A DNA stretch of 5,230 bases from Thiodiazotropha sp040507245 (GCA_040507245.1 JBEVVH010000225.1:1-5230), one strand, 5' to 3'. Positions 1-5,230 are shown, counted from the stretch's first letter. Made by a program: numbers and translations. The notes: a model not told the origin generated them from the letters alone.

Positions 1-92
1 TTGGCGCCTACGGCTCGTCGGGTTTCCAGTATCGCCTCGCGACTACCGGGGACTACCAGCCTTCGCTTCGCTTTCCCTGGCTGGCAGCGACC
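1..92. repeat. Possible inserted repeat interrupting the peptidase domain
   Basis: The minus-strand frame stays open here, but the encoded residues (about 272-301) are basic and do not resemble the expected C39 continuation. The DNA is unusually structured. CCAGCC at 56-61 and GGCTGG at 79-84 form a perfect 6-bp hairpin around an iterated CTTCG/CTTCG run (61-70). GACTACC is repeated directly at 41-47 and 51-57. The translated tail (…LVVPGSREAILETRR…) resembles recurrent spurious C-termini I associate with dispersed repeats in gammaproteobacteria; this is memory, not a search. The left end lies outside the window, so element boundaries and target duplication cannot be seen. Confidence 0.4.
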
Positions 93-905
93 GTTGTGGA
101 TCCTGACCCCATAGCCCTGTAATTCCTCGAGCATTTCCTCCTGCACCAGGCGCATCACCTCCCGCTTGTCATCGCTGCGCACGGTGTCGGCCAGCAGAAT
201 GCCCTTATCGTTCACATACACTTCCACCTCGAAGCCGCGACTGGCCGCGGCCAATGCCAGGCCGTAGGGTCCGCATCCGCCGTGGCCCGAGGTCATGAAG
301 ATGGTGGTAGCCTCCCGCCACAGCCGCAGCTCCAGGGTGCGGTTCATATCCATCGAGGGATTGAGGGCGTGCATCGCCATCATCAAGGCGGCGGGACCGC
401 AGGTGAAATCCAGGGTCTGCTGATAGTAGGCGACCTCATTCAACTGGGGAGAGACATCCGGATGCAGACGTTTCTCGAGACGCCAGGCATCCATGTGATC
501 CTCGTAGTAATCCCGCCATTCGCCAATGCGGCGGTAGCCCTGATGCTCAAACAGGGTCAACGAGGCCGTGTTGTCCTTGCGTATCTCCGCGCGCATATAG
601 GCCCGGAGATGTTCCCAGGCACTCTCTTCCGCAGCTTGCAGCAGACGTGTACCCACACGCTTGCCCCTCACATCCGGATCCACCGCGATGGAATAGAGCC
701 GGGCCATGGAGGTGGCCTTGCTGATCAGTACCGCCACGTAGCCGATCAGGCCGCCCGACGGCTCGTCCTCATCCACCAGCAGGGTCGCCTTGCCTTTGGT
801 CAGCAGGTAACGCAGTTGGCGGCGAGATAGCCGATCCGTGGTGAAGCAGATATTCTCCAATCGTTCCAGTTGATCGAGATCGGCCAGTTTGGCGGGACGT
901 ATCAT
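1..905 (-). CDS. GNAT acetyltransferase / C39-like cysteine peptidase fusion protein (partial, C-terminus outside window)
   Basis: The ATG at 905-903 is the only usable start: an in-frame TGA lies about 40 bases upstream and AGGG sits just before it. The frame stays open to the left edge (301 codons seen). Residues 1-145 are a GNAT domain. It has the strand-loop-helix 'SIAVDPDVRGKRVGTRLL' (72-89), whose R80-G81-K82-R83-V84-G85 loop binds the acetyl-CoA pyrophosphate, and the late motif 'NTASLTLFEHQGYR' (112-125). From about 157 a papain-fold, C39-like peptidase domain begins with 'QQTLDFTCGPAALMMAM' (162-178). C169 is the predicted nucleophile, and a second Gly/Cys motif 'GHGGCGPYG' lies at 207-215. 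The catalytic His should fall further on, outside the window. From about residue 272 the sequence turns Arg/Lys-rich and unlike this domain, suggesting an inserted repeat. From family knowledge, such fusions are often encoded near RimK-type ATP-grasp ligases and may process or acylate a peptide; the substrate is unknown. Confidence 0.85.
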   Translation of the reverse strand, partial: MIRPAKLADLDQLERLENICFTTDRLSRRQLRYLLTKGKATLLVDEDEPSGGLIGYVAVLISKATSMARLYSIAVDPDVRGKRVGTRLLQAAEESAWEHLRAYMRAEIRKDNTASLTLFEHQGYRRIGEWRDYYEDHMDAWRLEKRLHPDVSPQLNEVAYYQQTLDFTCGPAALMMAMHALNPSMDMNRTLELRLWREATTIFMTSGHGGCGPYGLALAAASRGFEVEVYVNDKGILLADTVRSDDKREVMRLVQEEMLEELQGYGVRIHNGRCQPGKAKRRLVVPGSREAILETRRAVGA

Positions 906-1238
906 GACGCCCTGCCTAGAGTAAGCAAAGGAACCCGAATCGGTTCAGTAACCATGTTCAGTCACCGTGTAGAGTGGTAAGCCGCCGGGGCGTGTCCGGC
1001 AATTCCAGGAACCCGGATCTCCGGGCATTCGGCGTCCTGTGGATCTGGCAAGTCCCTATCAAGGGCGGCCTTCACAGGTGGTATGAGTCATTATCCGGAA
1101 CACGCCACGCGCACACCTATCGTGATCGTGGCGGTATGATGAAATTAGGCTTGGATCCGGCTGCTGTCAATCACTATTAACCCGGCGTCTCACTGCGTCT
1201 CTGCACCGGGGCGCTTAGGGATGGACCCTGGCAAATGT
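906..1238. other. Intergenic spacer with several short dyads, no gene recognised
   Basis: This 333-bp gap separates the diguanylate cyclase stop from the GNAT/peptidase start. A GTG-initiated frame on the plus strand (974-1180) has no ribosome-binding site or recognisable protein character. Perfect inverted repeats seen are CGCCACG/CGTGGCG (1103-1109 with 1127-1133, 17-base loop), CCCGG/CCGGG (1012-1016 with 1021-1025, 4-base loop) and TTCC-A-GGAA (1003-1011). It should also hold the promoter of the minus-strand gene below it, but I could not identify a convincing -35/-10 pair. Confidence 0.5.
1181..1210 (-). terminator. Weak candidate terminator hairpin downstream of the diguanylate cyclase gene
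   Basis: CCCGGCG (1181-1187) and CACCGGG (1204-1210) pair over 7 positions, one of them G-T, around a 16-base loop. It lies about 30 bases past the stop codon of the minus-strand cyclase. On that strand it is followed by TTAATAG rather than a real T-run, so intrinsic termination would be weak. Confidence 0.25.
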
Positions 1239-2408
1239 TCAGCAGGACCAGAGCAGGAACTGACCATCAACACCGGCACTGCGCGCACGCCCTCCGGTTT
1301 TTGCTTTGTACATACGGAGATCGGCCAATTCGACCTGGCTTTTCCAGTCATTGACAGCGTCCTCCTGCACCTCCGCAACACCGATGCTGGCCGTCACCGG
1401 CTGATTATCGGGGCGCATTCCGAGACCGGCGCCCATAATGCGTTTCACCACATCATTGGCTTGCTGAGGATCGGCGGTAGGCAGAATCACAATGAACTCC
1501 TCACCACCCCATCGCACCACACTGTCGCCTTTGCGTACGGTCTTGCAGATCTGCCTTGCGGCGGTCTTGAGCACCTCATCCCCCATCTCGTGACCGAAAC
1601 TGTCATTGATGGTTTTGAAGTTATCGAGATCGAAGTAGAGGATGGACAATGCACTTTCATTCATCGCGGCGAGACGAAACTGCAGATCCAGCACCTCGAT
1701 ACCGGCACGCCGGGTCAACAGACCGGTCAGAACATCGTAACTCGCACGGCTCACCTGAGAGAGCATGTAACGAAGCTGGGTCAAAGAAGAGAACAGCGCC
1801 ACACCGAGAATGAGCAGCAATAGCCAGATGGTGGACACTGCGTGGGTCAGCTCTGCGGGACTTTCGGGCATATTGCTCCATGCCACGACCAGAATCATCG
1901 GCACCGCATAGGCGAGAAACTCCACCAGGGTTAAAGGAAAGAGCGTCAACCCAACCACCATCACGAAAGGCAGCAAGGCATAGAGTTCCGCCACTACCCG
2001 CTCCGTGCCACTCAGCTCATAGGCATCGATCCAGTGATTCGAGGCAAGATAGAACAGTGGCGTCACCGCAAGCATGACCGCCAACAGCCAACGAGCCCTG
2101 TTCAGGGTCGGTTCCTTGCGCGCCTGCCAGGCCACAGCTGAAAAAACCAGCGCTGACAGGAGACGGATCGACAACAGTTCTGCCCACAACCCTGCCGGCA
2201 GAAACATCAGATCGATCAAGGACCACAAGGGTACAATAACCGCAAACACCGCACTGAAGAAAAATGTGCGGCTCTGCATGATGGCCGCGCGATGACGGCA
2301 AATCGGTGGCGAGTGATGCCGATCATTGATCAACTCGTAGAGCTGATCGGCGGTGTAGATTCCCAGGGATTCGCTAAGAGTGATATACATGGTTGTCAGA
2401 TACTTCAT
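1239..2408 (-). CDS. Membrane-bound diguanylate cyclase (six-helix sensor + GGDEF domain)
   Basis: This enzyme should condense two GTP into the second messenger cyclic di-GMP at the inner membrane. Numbering is from the ATG at 2408. A short cytoplasmic N-terminus rich in His/Arg (around 29-40) precedes six predicted membrane segments (about 48-70, 76-94, 106-123, 140-164, 165-177, 192-209), forming an unnamed membrane sensor module. The GGDEF domain follows (about 222-378). It shows 'YDVLTGLLTRR' (224-234), the metal/GTP segment 'FDLDNFKTINDSFGHEMGDE' (259-278) and the active-site signature GGEEF (301-305). The product-inhibition I-site RKGD (292-295) sits the canonical five residues before it, so this should be an active, feedback-inhibited cyclase. 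No EAL, PAS or HAMP domain is seen. The start is uncertain: a TTG at 2441 overlaps a likely -10 hexamer, the ATG at 2408 has AAAGGA directly abutting it, and the ATG at 2390 has only a weak site. The stop is TGA at 1241-1239. Confidence 0.9.
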   Translation of the reverse strand: MKYLTTMYITLSESLGIYTADQLYELINDRHHSPPICRHRAAIMQSRTFFFSAVFAVIVPLWSLIDLMFLPAGLWAELLSIRLLSALVFSAVAWQARKEPTLNRARWLLAVMLAVTPLFYLASNHWIDAYELSGTERVVAELYALLPFVMVVGLTLFPLTLVEFLAYAVPMILVVAWSNMPESPAELTHAVSTIWLLLLILGVALFSSLTQLRYMLSQVSRASYDVLTGLLTRRAGIEVLDLQFRLAAMNESALSILYFDLDNFKTINDSFGHEMGDEVLKTAARQICKTVRKGDSVVRWGGEEFIVILPTADPQQANDVVKRIMGAGLGMRPDNQPVTASIGVAEVQEDAVNDWKSQVELADLRMYKAKTGGRARSAGVDGQFLLWSC

Positions 2409-2441
2409 TCCTTTGCATTCCACTTTGGCAAGCGGTTGCAA

Positions 2442-2502
2442 CTATATCGTTCAAACCCATGCACAATTGATATTTTTTCACATAAAAAGTGACCAAGATC
2501 AA
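2442..2502 (-). promoter_or_regulatory. Candidate promoter with CRP/FNR-like site for the diguanylate cyclase gene
   Basis: Read on the minus strand, TATAGT (2447-2442) matches the -10 consensus at five of six positions; no good -35 is present. GTGACCAAGATCAA (2489-2502) fits a CRP/FNR-superfamily half-conserved palindrome. As a CRP-type site it is GTGA-N6-TCA; on the minus strand it reads TTGAT-N4-GTCAC against FNR's TTGAT-N4-ATCAA. Its centre would lie near -60 of the inferred start point, a usual activator position. An activator would explain the missing -35. All of this is inference from motif matching. Confidence 0.28.
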
Positions 2503-2572
2503 AGTTTGCACCCAGCCTCGCCCATCCCTGGACTCGACTGGTTCAGAACCACGAAACCATTTCCGTCAATCG

Positions 2573-3232
2573 TTATCTGGACTGAGCACCGACCCTGAGC
2601 CGACAAAATCCATACCCGATCAACTGGCAGTTGAGTCGCAAAAACACACTCAGGGTCTTGAACTGTATCCATACAAAGGGCAACAGAATCATGAAATAAG
2701 CCGGCGACAGGGGAGCAACCAGATTGTTCTTCAACAAACCGAAGCTGATAAAGAAAAAGCCGAACACAAAAATCGCCACACCGGGACAGACCAGGGCAAA
2801 GCTGCCGACATCCCGTTTTGGTCCACGCAAATAGTCACTGAAATATCCCAGTCGTTTCATGACCTGATAGCCCAACAGGCCGGCCAGGATCTCCAGTGAC
2901 AGGATCACCGACGTAAAGACGAACAATCCAGGCTTCGACAATGGTTGTTCGAAACCATGATGCAAGCCCATGATGATACGAATGGAGCTGATCCCGAACA
3001 GGGTCAGGATAGGTATCAGAATCCACAAGGTATAACTCGATTTCTGCGAGATACCGTGACGGAAGATCGATTTCATGGCCAGCACCAGCTTGACCATTGT
3101 GAATAACATGGCCAGCGAGAGAAAAAACAGCGAACCGAAGATCCCCAGGGCATTGATCGTCAGATTGTGGCTCATGGCGCCGGGCCCGGCCATCCCGGTT
3201 GCCACCATGGCGAAGGCGAAGATCGCCATCAA
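2573..3232 (-). CDS. C-terminal part of the TsoY-like membrane protein (six helices)
   Basis: This is the remainder of the split gene, in the same frame as the upstream part. It has 219 residues if started at TTG 3232, or 218 from the adjacent ATG at 3229. Six membrane segments are predicted at about 1-18, 26-53, 67-88, 102-124, 144-167 and 175-197, followed by a short basic tail. A start near 3230 would fall at the beginning of a helix and discard about 20 family-like residues. The only Shine-Dalgarno-like stretch (GAGGG) lies about 18-21 bases upstream, too far for good initiation. Separate translation is therefore poorly supported, though reinitiation 60 bases after the TAA is conceivable. 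Confidence 0.5.
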   Translation of the reverse strand: MMAIFAFAMVATGMAGPGAMSHNLTINALGIFGSLFFLSLAMLFTMVKLVLAMKSIFRHGISQKSSYTLWILIPILTLFGISSIRIIMGLHHGFEQPLSKPGLFVFTSVILSLEILAGLLGYQVMKRLGYFSDYLRGPKRDVGSFALVCPGVAIFVFGFFFISFGLLKNNLVAPLSPAYFMILLPFVWIQFKTLSVFLRLNCQLIGYGFCRLRVGAQSR

Positions 3233-3292
3233 CTGACTCAGGTCGTTGTTACCCTCAAAGTTGAAATCCCCACGAATCAGCAGGCGCGTCAG

Positions 3293-3781
3293 TTAATTAC
3301 CATATATTCGCAAGGCGTAGATACCCACCGACACGTACGCCAGCAACGCCATGGGAAACAACCATTCCACCACATGCCATAACCCGGGCACATACAAGGC
3401 TCCCAGTACCAGCAACACATTGACACTCATACTCAGAGTCAGGGGTATTGCCATCAGCGAGACTTCTTCATTACCCAGCCTGAGCGCAGTGAAGGCATCC
3501 GTCTTTCGAAATCGCCGATAGGCCCGCAGACTTTTAGCCAGAAGATGAAAGTGAATGAAGGCAAATCCCAGAATCAATATCAGGTCGACTGCCAGTAATA
3601 CCGAAACCCAGGAATTTTCTCCCAGCATCACCGATTGCAACACTTCGAAAGTCACCATCGGCGAGGTCGGATGTGGAATCATGAACTGAGGATAAAGAAA
3701 AAATGAGATGGCCAAACCACCCGCACCGAGCGCGGAGAGAAAGACCTGAGGATTGAATGACGCTTCGTTACTGCTGAGCAT
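3293..3781 (-). CDS. N-terminal part of the TsoY-like membrane protein (four helices)
   Basis: This is 162 residues from the ATG at 3781-3779, preceded by a strong ribosome-binding site (AAAGGGG, 7-base spacing), so it is very probably translated. Predicted membrane segments are at about 13-33, 56-80, 108-131 and 134-159. The loop between the second and third is strongly basic (SLRAYRRFRK, 84-93) and probably cytoplasmic. The piece ends at the premature TAA (3295-3293), immediately after the fourth helix and its short polar tail, so a truncated four-helix product could insert into the membrane even if non-functional. It may equally be annotated as one half of the disrupted gene covering 2573-3781. 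Confidence 0.7.
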   Translation of the reverse strand: MLSSNEASFNPQVFLSALGAGGLAISFFLYPQFMIPHPTSPMVTFEVLQSVMLGENSWVSVLLAVDLILILGFAFIHFHLLAKSLRAYRRFRKTDAFTALRLGNEEVSLMAIPLTLSMSVNVLLVLGALYVPGLWHVVEWLFPMALLAYVSVGIYALRIYGN

Positions 3782-3788
3782 GTTGCAA

Positions 3789-3795
3789 CCCCTTT
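3789..3795 (-). promoter_or_regulatory. Ribosome-binding site of the TsoY-like gene
   Basis: On the minus strand AAAGGGG stands 7 bases before the ATG at 3781. This fixes the start of the N-terminal part with good confidence. The 7-base spacer lies within the perfect palindrome GTTGCAAC (3782-3789). Confidence 0.7.
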
Positions 3796-3855
3796 GCGTA
3801 CAACGTAAAAACAGGCGGCGATGCTACCAGCTATACTTCACATCGATATGACAAT

Positions 3856-3879
3856 GCGCAATTACCCTGAAAATTGCGC
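3856..3879. promoter_or_regulatory. Perfect 8-bp inverted repeat in the divergent intergenic region (candidate operator)
   Basis: GCGCAATT (3856-3863) and AATTGCGC (3872-3879) are exact reverse complements around the 8-base centre ACCCTGAA. The site lies 75-98 bases from the TsoY-like ATG and about 180 bases from the chelatase start, in the only divergent promoter region of the window. That suits an operator bound by a dimeric regulator. No T-run follows on either strand, so a terminator is less likely. The regulator is not identifiable. Confidence 0.4.
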
Positions 3880-4056
3880 GGTTCCCATGCGACCCTGTGA
3901 AGTCATCCAAGCATTCCCGCAAACATTTCCAAACATCATTGCAGCCACACGCTTTGGCAGCAGACTTCTGCAGAACCACCCTCCGGCGACATTCCCCCAC
4001 CACTTGTGTTCCCTGGAAAAATGTTTGAGCATGTGACAAACCACAACCCAAGATCG

Positions 4057-4872
4057 ATGATGAATTCGCCCACAATTCTTTTGGCGGACAACGGTTCCCG
4101 ACGTCCTGAGTCTGTAATAAACCTGCGGCGCATCGCAGGGATGCTTTCCACCGAGTGTGGGCGAGCGGTGCTGCCGGTTTCCCTGCAACACGCGGACAGG
4201 ATTCCAACCGAGGCTCTCGACGGCCAACCCGCGGACACCTTTGCACCTCTGCTGGAACGACTGCTGGGTCAGGGGGAGCGCGAGTTCATCGTCCTGCCCC
4301 TGTTTTTCGGTCCCAGCCGGGCGCTTTCATCCTTCATCCCCGAACAGGTGGCGCGACTCAGCGCTCAGTACGGTGCGTTTGAACTCAGCGTGGCCCCGGT
4401 ACTCTGTCCACTCCCGGAGGGTGAATCCCGGCTGGCCGGGATACTCGAGGCACAACTGCCGGCTCGCATTCAACGGATCATACTGGTCGACCACGGCTCC
4501 CCGATACCATCGGTCACCGCGGTCCGACACTATCTCGCCGACAGCTTGCGACAGCGGCTTGGCCCTTCGGTAACCCTTCATGAGGCGGTCATGGAACGCC
4601 GCACAGGGGTTCAGTATGATTTCAACGGAGAATTGCTCGAAGATGTATTGCACCGCGAGGGTGAACGGGATTCCATTACACCGATCGCGCTTTCGATGTT
4701 GTTTCTCTCTCCCGGGCATCATGCCGGACCGGGCGGGGATATCGAAACCATCTGCGAGGGGATCAGGCAACAGCATCCAAACTGGCCGATTCACATCAGT
4801 GGCTTGGTGGGTGATCACCCGGATCTGATCCCGATTCTCAAAGACCGGCTCGATTGCGTGCTTTTGAATTAG
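4057..4872 (+). CDS. CbiX/SirB-family class II chelatase homologue (sirohydrochlorin chelatase-like)
   Basis: The protein has 271 residues and is built of two chelatase-like half-domains, at about 5-117 and 137-268. The family inserts Co2+ or Fe2+ into sirohydrochlorin or related tetrapyrroles for cobalamin, siroheme or heme synthesis, in the cytoplasm. In the C-terminal half the expected histidines are present: H146 in 'LVDHGSPIP' and H221/H222 in 'MLFLSPGHHAGPGGDI'. In the N-terminal half the equivalent motif is 'LADNGSRRPE' with Asn at 12, and 'VLPLFFGPSRALSSFIPEQ' (79-97) lacks the second His. Only one metal site, in the C-terminal half, is expected. Such proteins are often labelled CbiX; the true metal and substrate are uncertain, and no other tetrapyrrole gene is visible nearby. 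The start is a choice: GTG 4006 and ATG 4021 are upstream in frame, but ATG 4057 (or 4060) puts the first strand five residues in, as is usual, with a weak AAGA site. The stop is TAG at 4870-4872. Confidence 0.82.
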   Translation: MMNSPTILLADNGSRRPESVINLRRIAGMLSTECGRAVLPVSLQHADRIPTEALDGQPADTFAPLLERLLGQGEREFIVLPLFFGPSRALSSFIPEQVARLSAQYGAFELSVAPVLCPLPEGESRLAGILEAQLPARIQRIILVDHGSPIPSVTAVRHYLADSLRQRLGPSVTLHEAVMERRTGVQYDFNGELLEDVLHREGERDSITPIALSMLFLSPGHHAGPGGDIETICEGIRQQHPNWPIHISGLVGDHPDLIPILKDRLDCVLLN

Positions 4873-4880
4873 GCCTGTTT

Positions 4881-5142
4881 ACACGAATCCAATACGCTCT
4901 GTTGGACCGGAAAAAGGGGTCATCTAGGCGCGATGAGAGCAGTTTGGTTGTTCCAAATGAGCAACGAGCAACGGGGCGTGGCACTTTTTCAGGTCCAACC
5001 CACTTTTTGAAATTTCATGGGGGCCTGAGGCTGATTTAGCGCCCAGCCGCGTTATCATTCGCTCATGTAGCTGGACTACACCACGCTCATTCCGCCTTGC
5101 CGGGCGCAAAATCAGCCACAGCAGGGCATATTGGATTCGTGT
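4881..5142. repeat. 262-bp MITE-like structured element with terminal inverted repeats and two internal arms
   Basis: The ends are 24-bp inverted repeats: 4881-4904 and 5119-5142 share ACACGAATCCAATA and then differ at only 3 of 24 positions, all transitions. Two further inverted repeats lie inside. The first is 4901-4918 with 4982-4999 (16 of 18 match, GTTGGACC…GAAAAAG). The second is 5030-5044 with 5102-5116 (14 of 15 match, GCTGATTT…GCGCCC). Each arm is capped by a small perfect hairpin: TTTGG/CCAAA at 4943-4957 and TGTAG/CTACA at 5066-5080. Together these make a three-way junction. A minus-strand open frame crosses most of it, but its content looks like translated repeat, not protein. No transposase is encoded and no clear target duplication is visible. 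The left end begins 8 bp after the chelatase stop. Confidence 0.65.
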
Positions 5143-5230
5143 TATTAACCCGGCAATAAAATACATCTGCTACGCGGCATAAGAAATCTTCTCGTGATTG
5201 AAGTATTTTGCAACTCGCTTTGGTTTCTTT
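5143..5230. other. AT-richer flank with a 7-bp inverted repeat, no gene recognised
   Basis: This stretch runs to the right edge and is visibly richer in A/T than the rest of the window. AAAATAC (5158-5164) and GTATTTT (5203-5209) are exact inverted repeats 38 bases apart. A smaller AATC/GATT pair (5185-5188 with 5196-5199) lies between them. No start codon with a ribosome-binding site is apparent. It may be the edge of a second repeat or a regulatory region for a gene beyond the window. Confidence 0.35.

Larger units (their letters stand above)
2573..3781 (-). pseudogene. TsoY-like ten-helix membrane protein gene split by a single in-frame TAA
   Basis: Read as one frame from the ATG at 3781, the gene spans 402 codons before its terminal TAA (2575-2573). 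It is interrupted only at codon 163 by TAA (3295-3293). The 20 codons between that stop and the next possible start still read as family-like protein (…LTRLLIRGDFNFEGNNDLSQ), and membrane topology continues normally: four helices before the stop and six after, ten in all. Ten helices is the arrangement of SLAC1/TDT-type channels and transporters. Features such as 'LSALGAGGLAISFF' (15-28) and 'EVSLMAIPLTLSMSVNV' (106-122) make me think of the TsoY family, some members of which are annotated as selenoproteins; I hold that name only tentatively. Because the stop is TAA, selenocysteine (TGA) recoding cannot explain it. A recent nonsense mutation, a sequencing error, or a split but functional two-piece protein remain possible. 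Function of the family is not established. Confidence 0.65.

Noticed and set aside
282..830. 182-codon plus-strand open frame
   Set aside because: It is antisense to the GNAT/C39 gene, which has clear conserved motifs; the Gly/His/Gln-rich translation matches no family.
931..946. Possible tRNA T-arm-like sequence (GAACCCGAATCGGTTC)
   Set aside because: No matching anticodon or acceptor stem could be built around it; pairing is limited to the outer 5 bp.
974..1180. 68-codon plus-strand frame in the spacer
   Set aside because: GTG start without a Shine-Dalgarno sequence, low-complexity composition and no recognisable fold.
1221..1823. 200-codon plus-strand open frame
   Set aside because: It lies antisense to the GGDEF domain and has no domain signature or ribosome-binding site.
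2539..2551. TGGTT-CAG-AACCA dyad as a terminator after the TsoY-like gene
   Set aside because: Only 5 paired bases with a 3-base loop and no T-run on either strand.
3293..3295. Selenocysteine recoding of the internal stop
   Set aside because: The codon is TAA, whereas selenocysteine uses TGA and pyrrolysine uses TAG.
3824..4246. Overlapping minus-strand frames across the divergent intergenic region
   Set aside because: They overlap the start of the chelatase gene and the candidate operator, and their Cys/Arg/Gly-rich translations show no family features.
4924..5166. 80-codon minus-strand frame
   Set aside because: It is the translation of the structured repeat, including its inverted arms; spurious proteins of this kind are typical over dispersed repeats.

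Overview
The window looks like a bacterial chromosome segment, most likely from a gammaproteobacterium of the sulfur-oxidising, Chromatiales/Sedimenticolaceae-like kind. That placement is inferred from the character of the proteins and repeats; no phylogenetic marker is present. Four loci are recognisable: three read on the minus strand and one on the plus strand. No rRNA, tRNA, CRISPR array or transposase gene was seen.

Layout, left to right. (1) 1-905, minus strand: the N-terminal 301 codons of a GNAT acetyltransferase fused to a C39-like cysteine peptidase domain. The gene runs off the left edge. Its last ~30 visible residues (about 1-92) do not look like the peptidase domain and may be an inserted repeat. 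(2) 906-1238: spacer with small dyads and no convincing gene. (3) 1239-2408, minus strand: a six-helix membrane diguanylate cyclase with intact GGEEF active site and RxxD inhibitory site. A CRP/FNR-like half-conserved palindrome and a TATAGT hexamer lie upstream. (4) 2573-3781, minus strand: a ten-helix membrane protein that resembles the TsoY family. It is cut in two by one in-frame TAA at 3293-3295; reading frame and protein character continue unchanged across it. (5) 3782-4056: divergent intergenic region with a perfect 8-bp inverted repeat. (6) 4057-4872, plus strand: a two-domain CbiX/SirB-type class II chelatase homologue. Histidines are kept only in the C-terminal half. (7) 4881-5142, starting 8 bp after the chelatase stop: a 262-bp non-coding element with 24-bp terminal inverted repeats enclosing two further long stems, so one strand can fold as a three-way junction. 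(8) 5143-5230: AT-richer sequence with a 7-bp inverted repeat, function unknown.

The genes do not form an obvious pathway. The three minus-strand genes are separated by 130-330 bp spacers and probably have separate promoters. The chelatase is transcribed away from the TsoY-like gene. The most notable items are the structured element at 4881-5142, the single stop codon splitting the TsoY-like gene, and the repeat-like replacement of the peptidase domain at the left edge.
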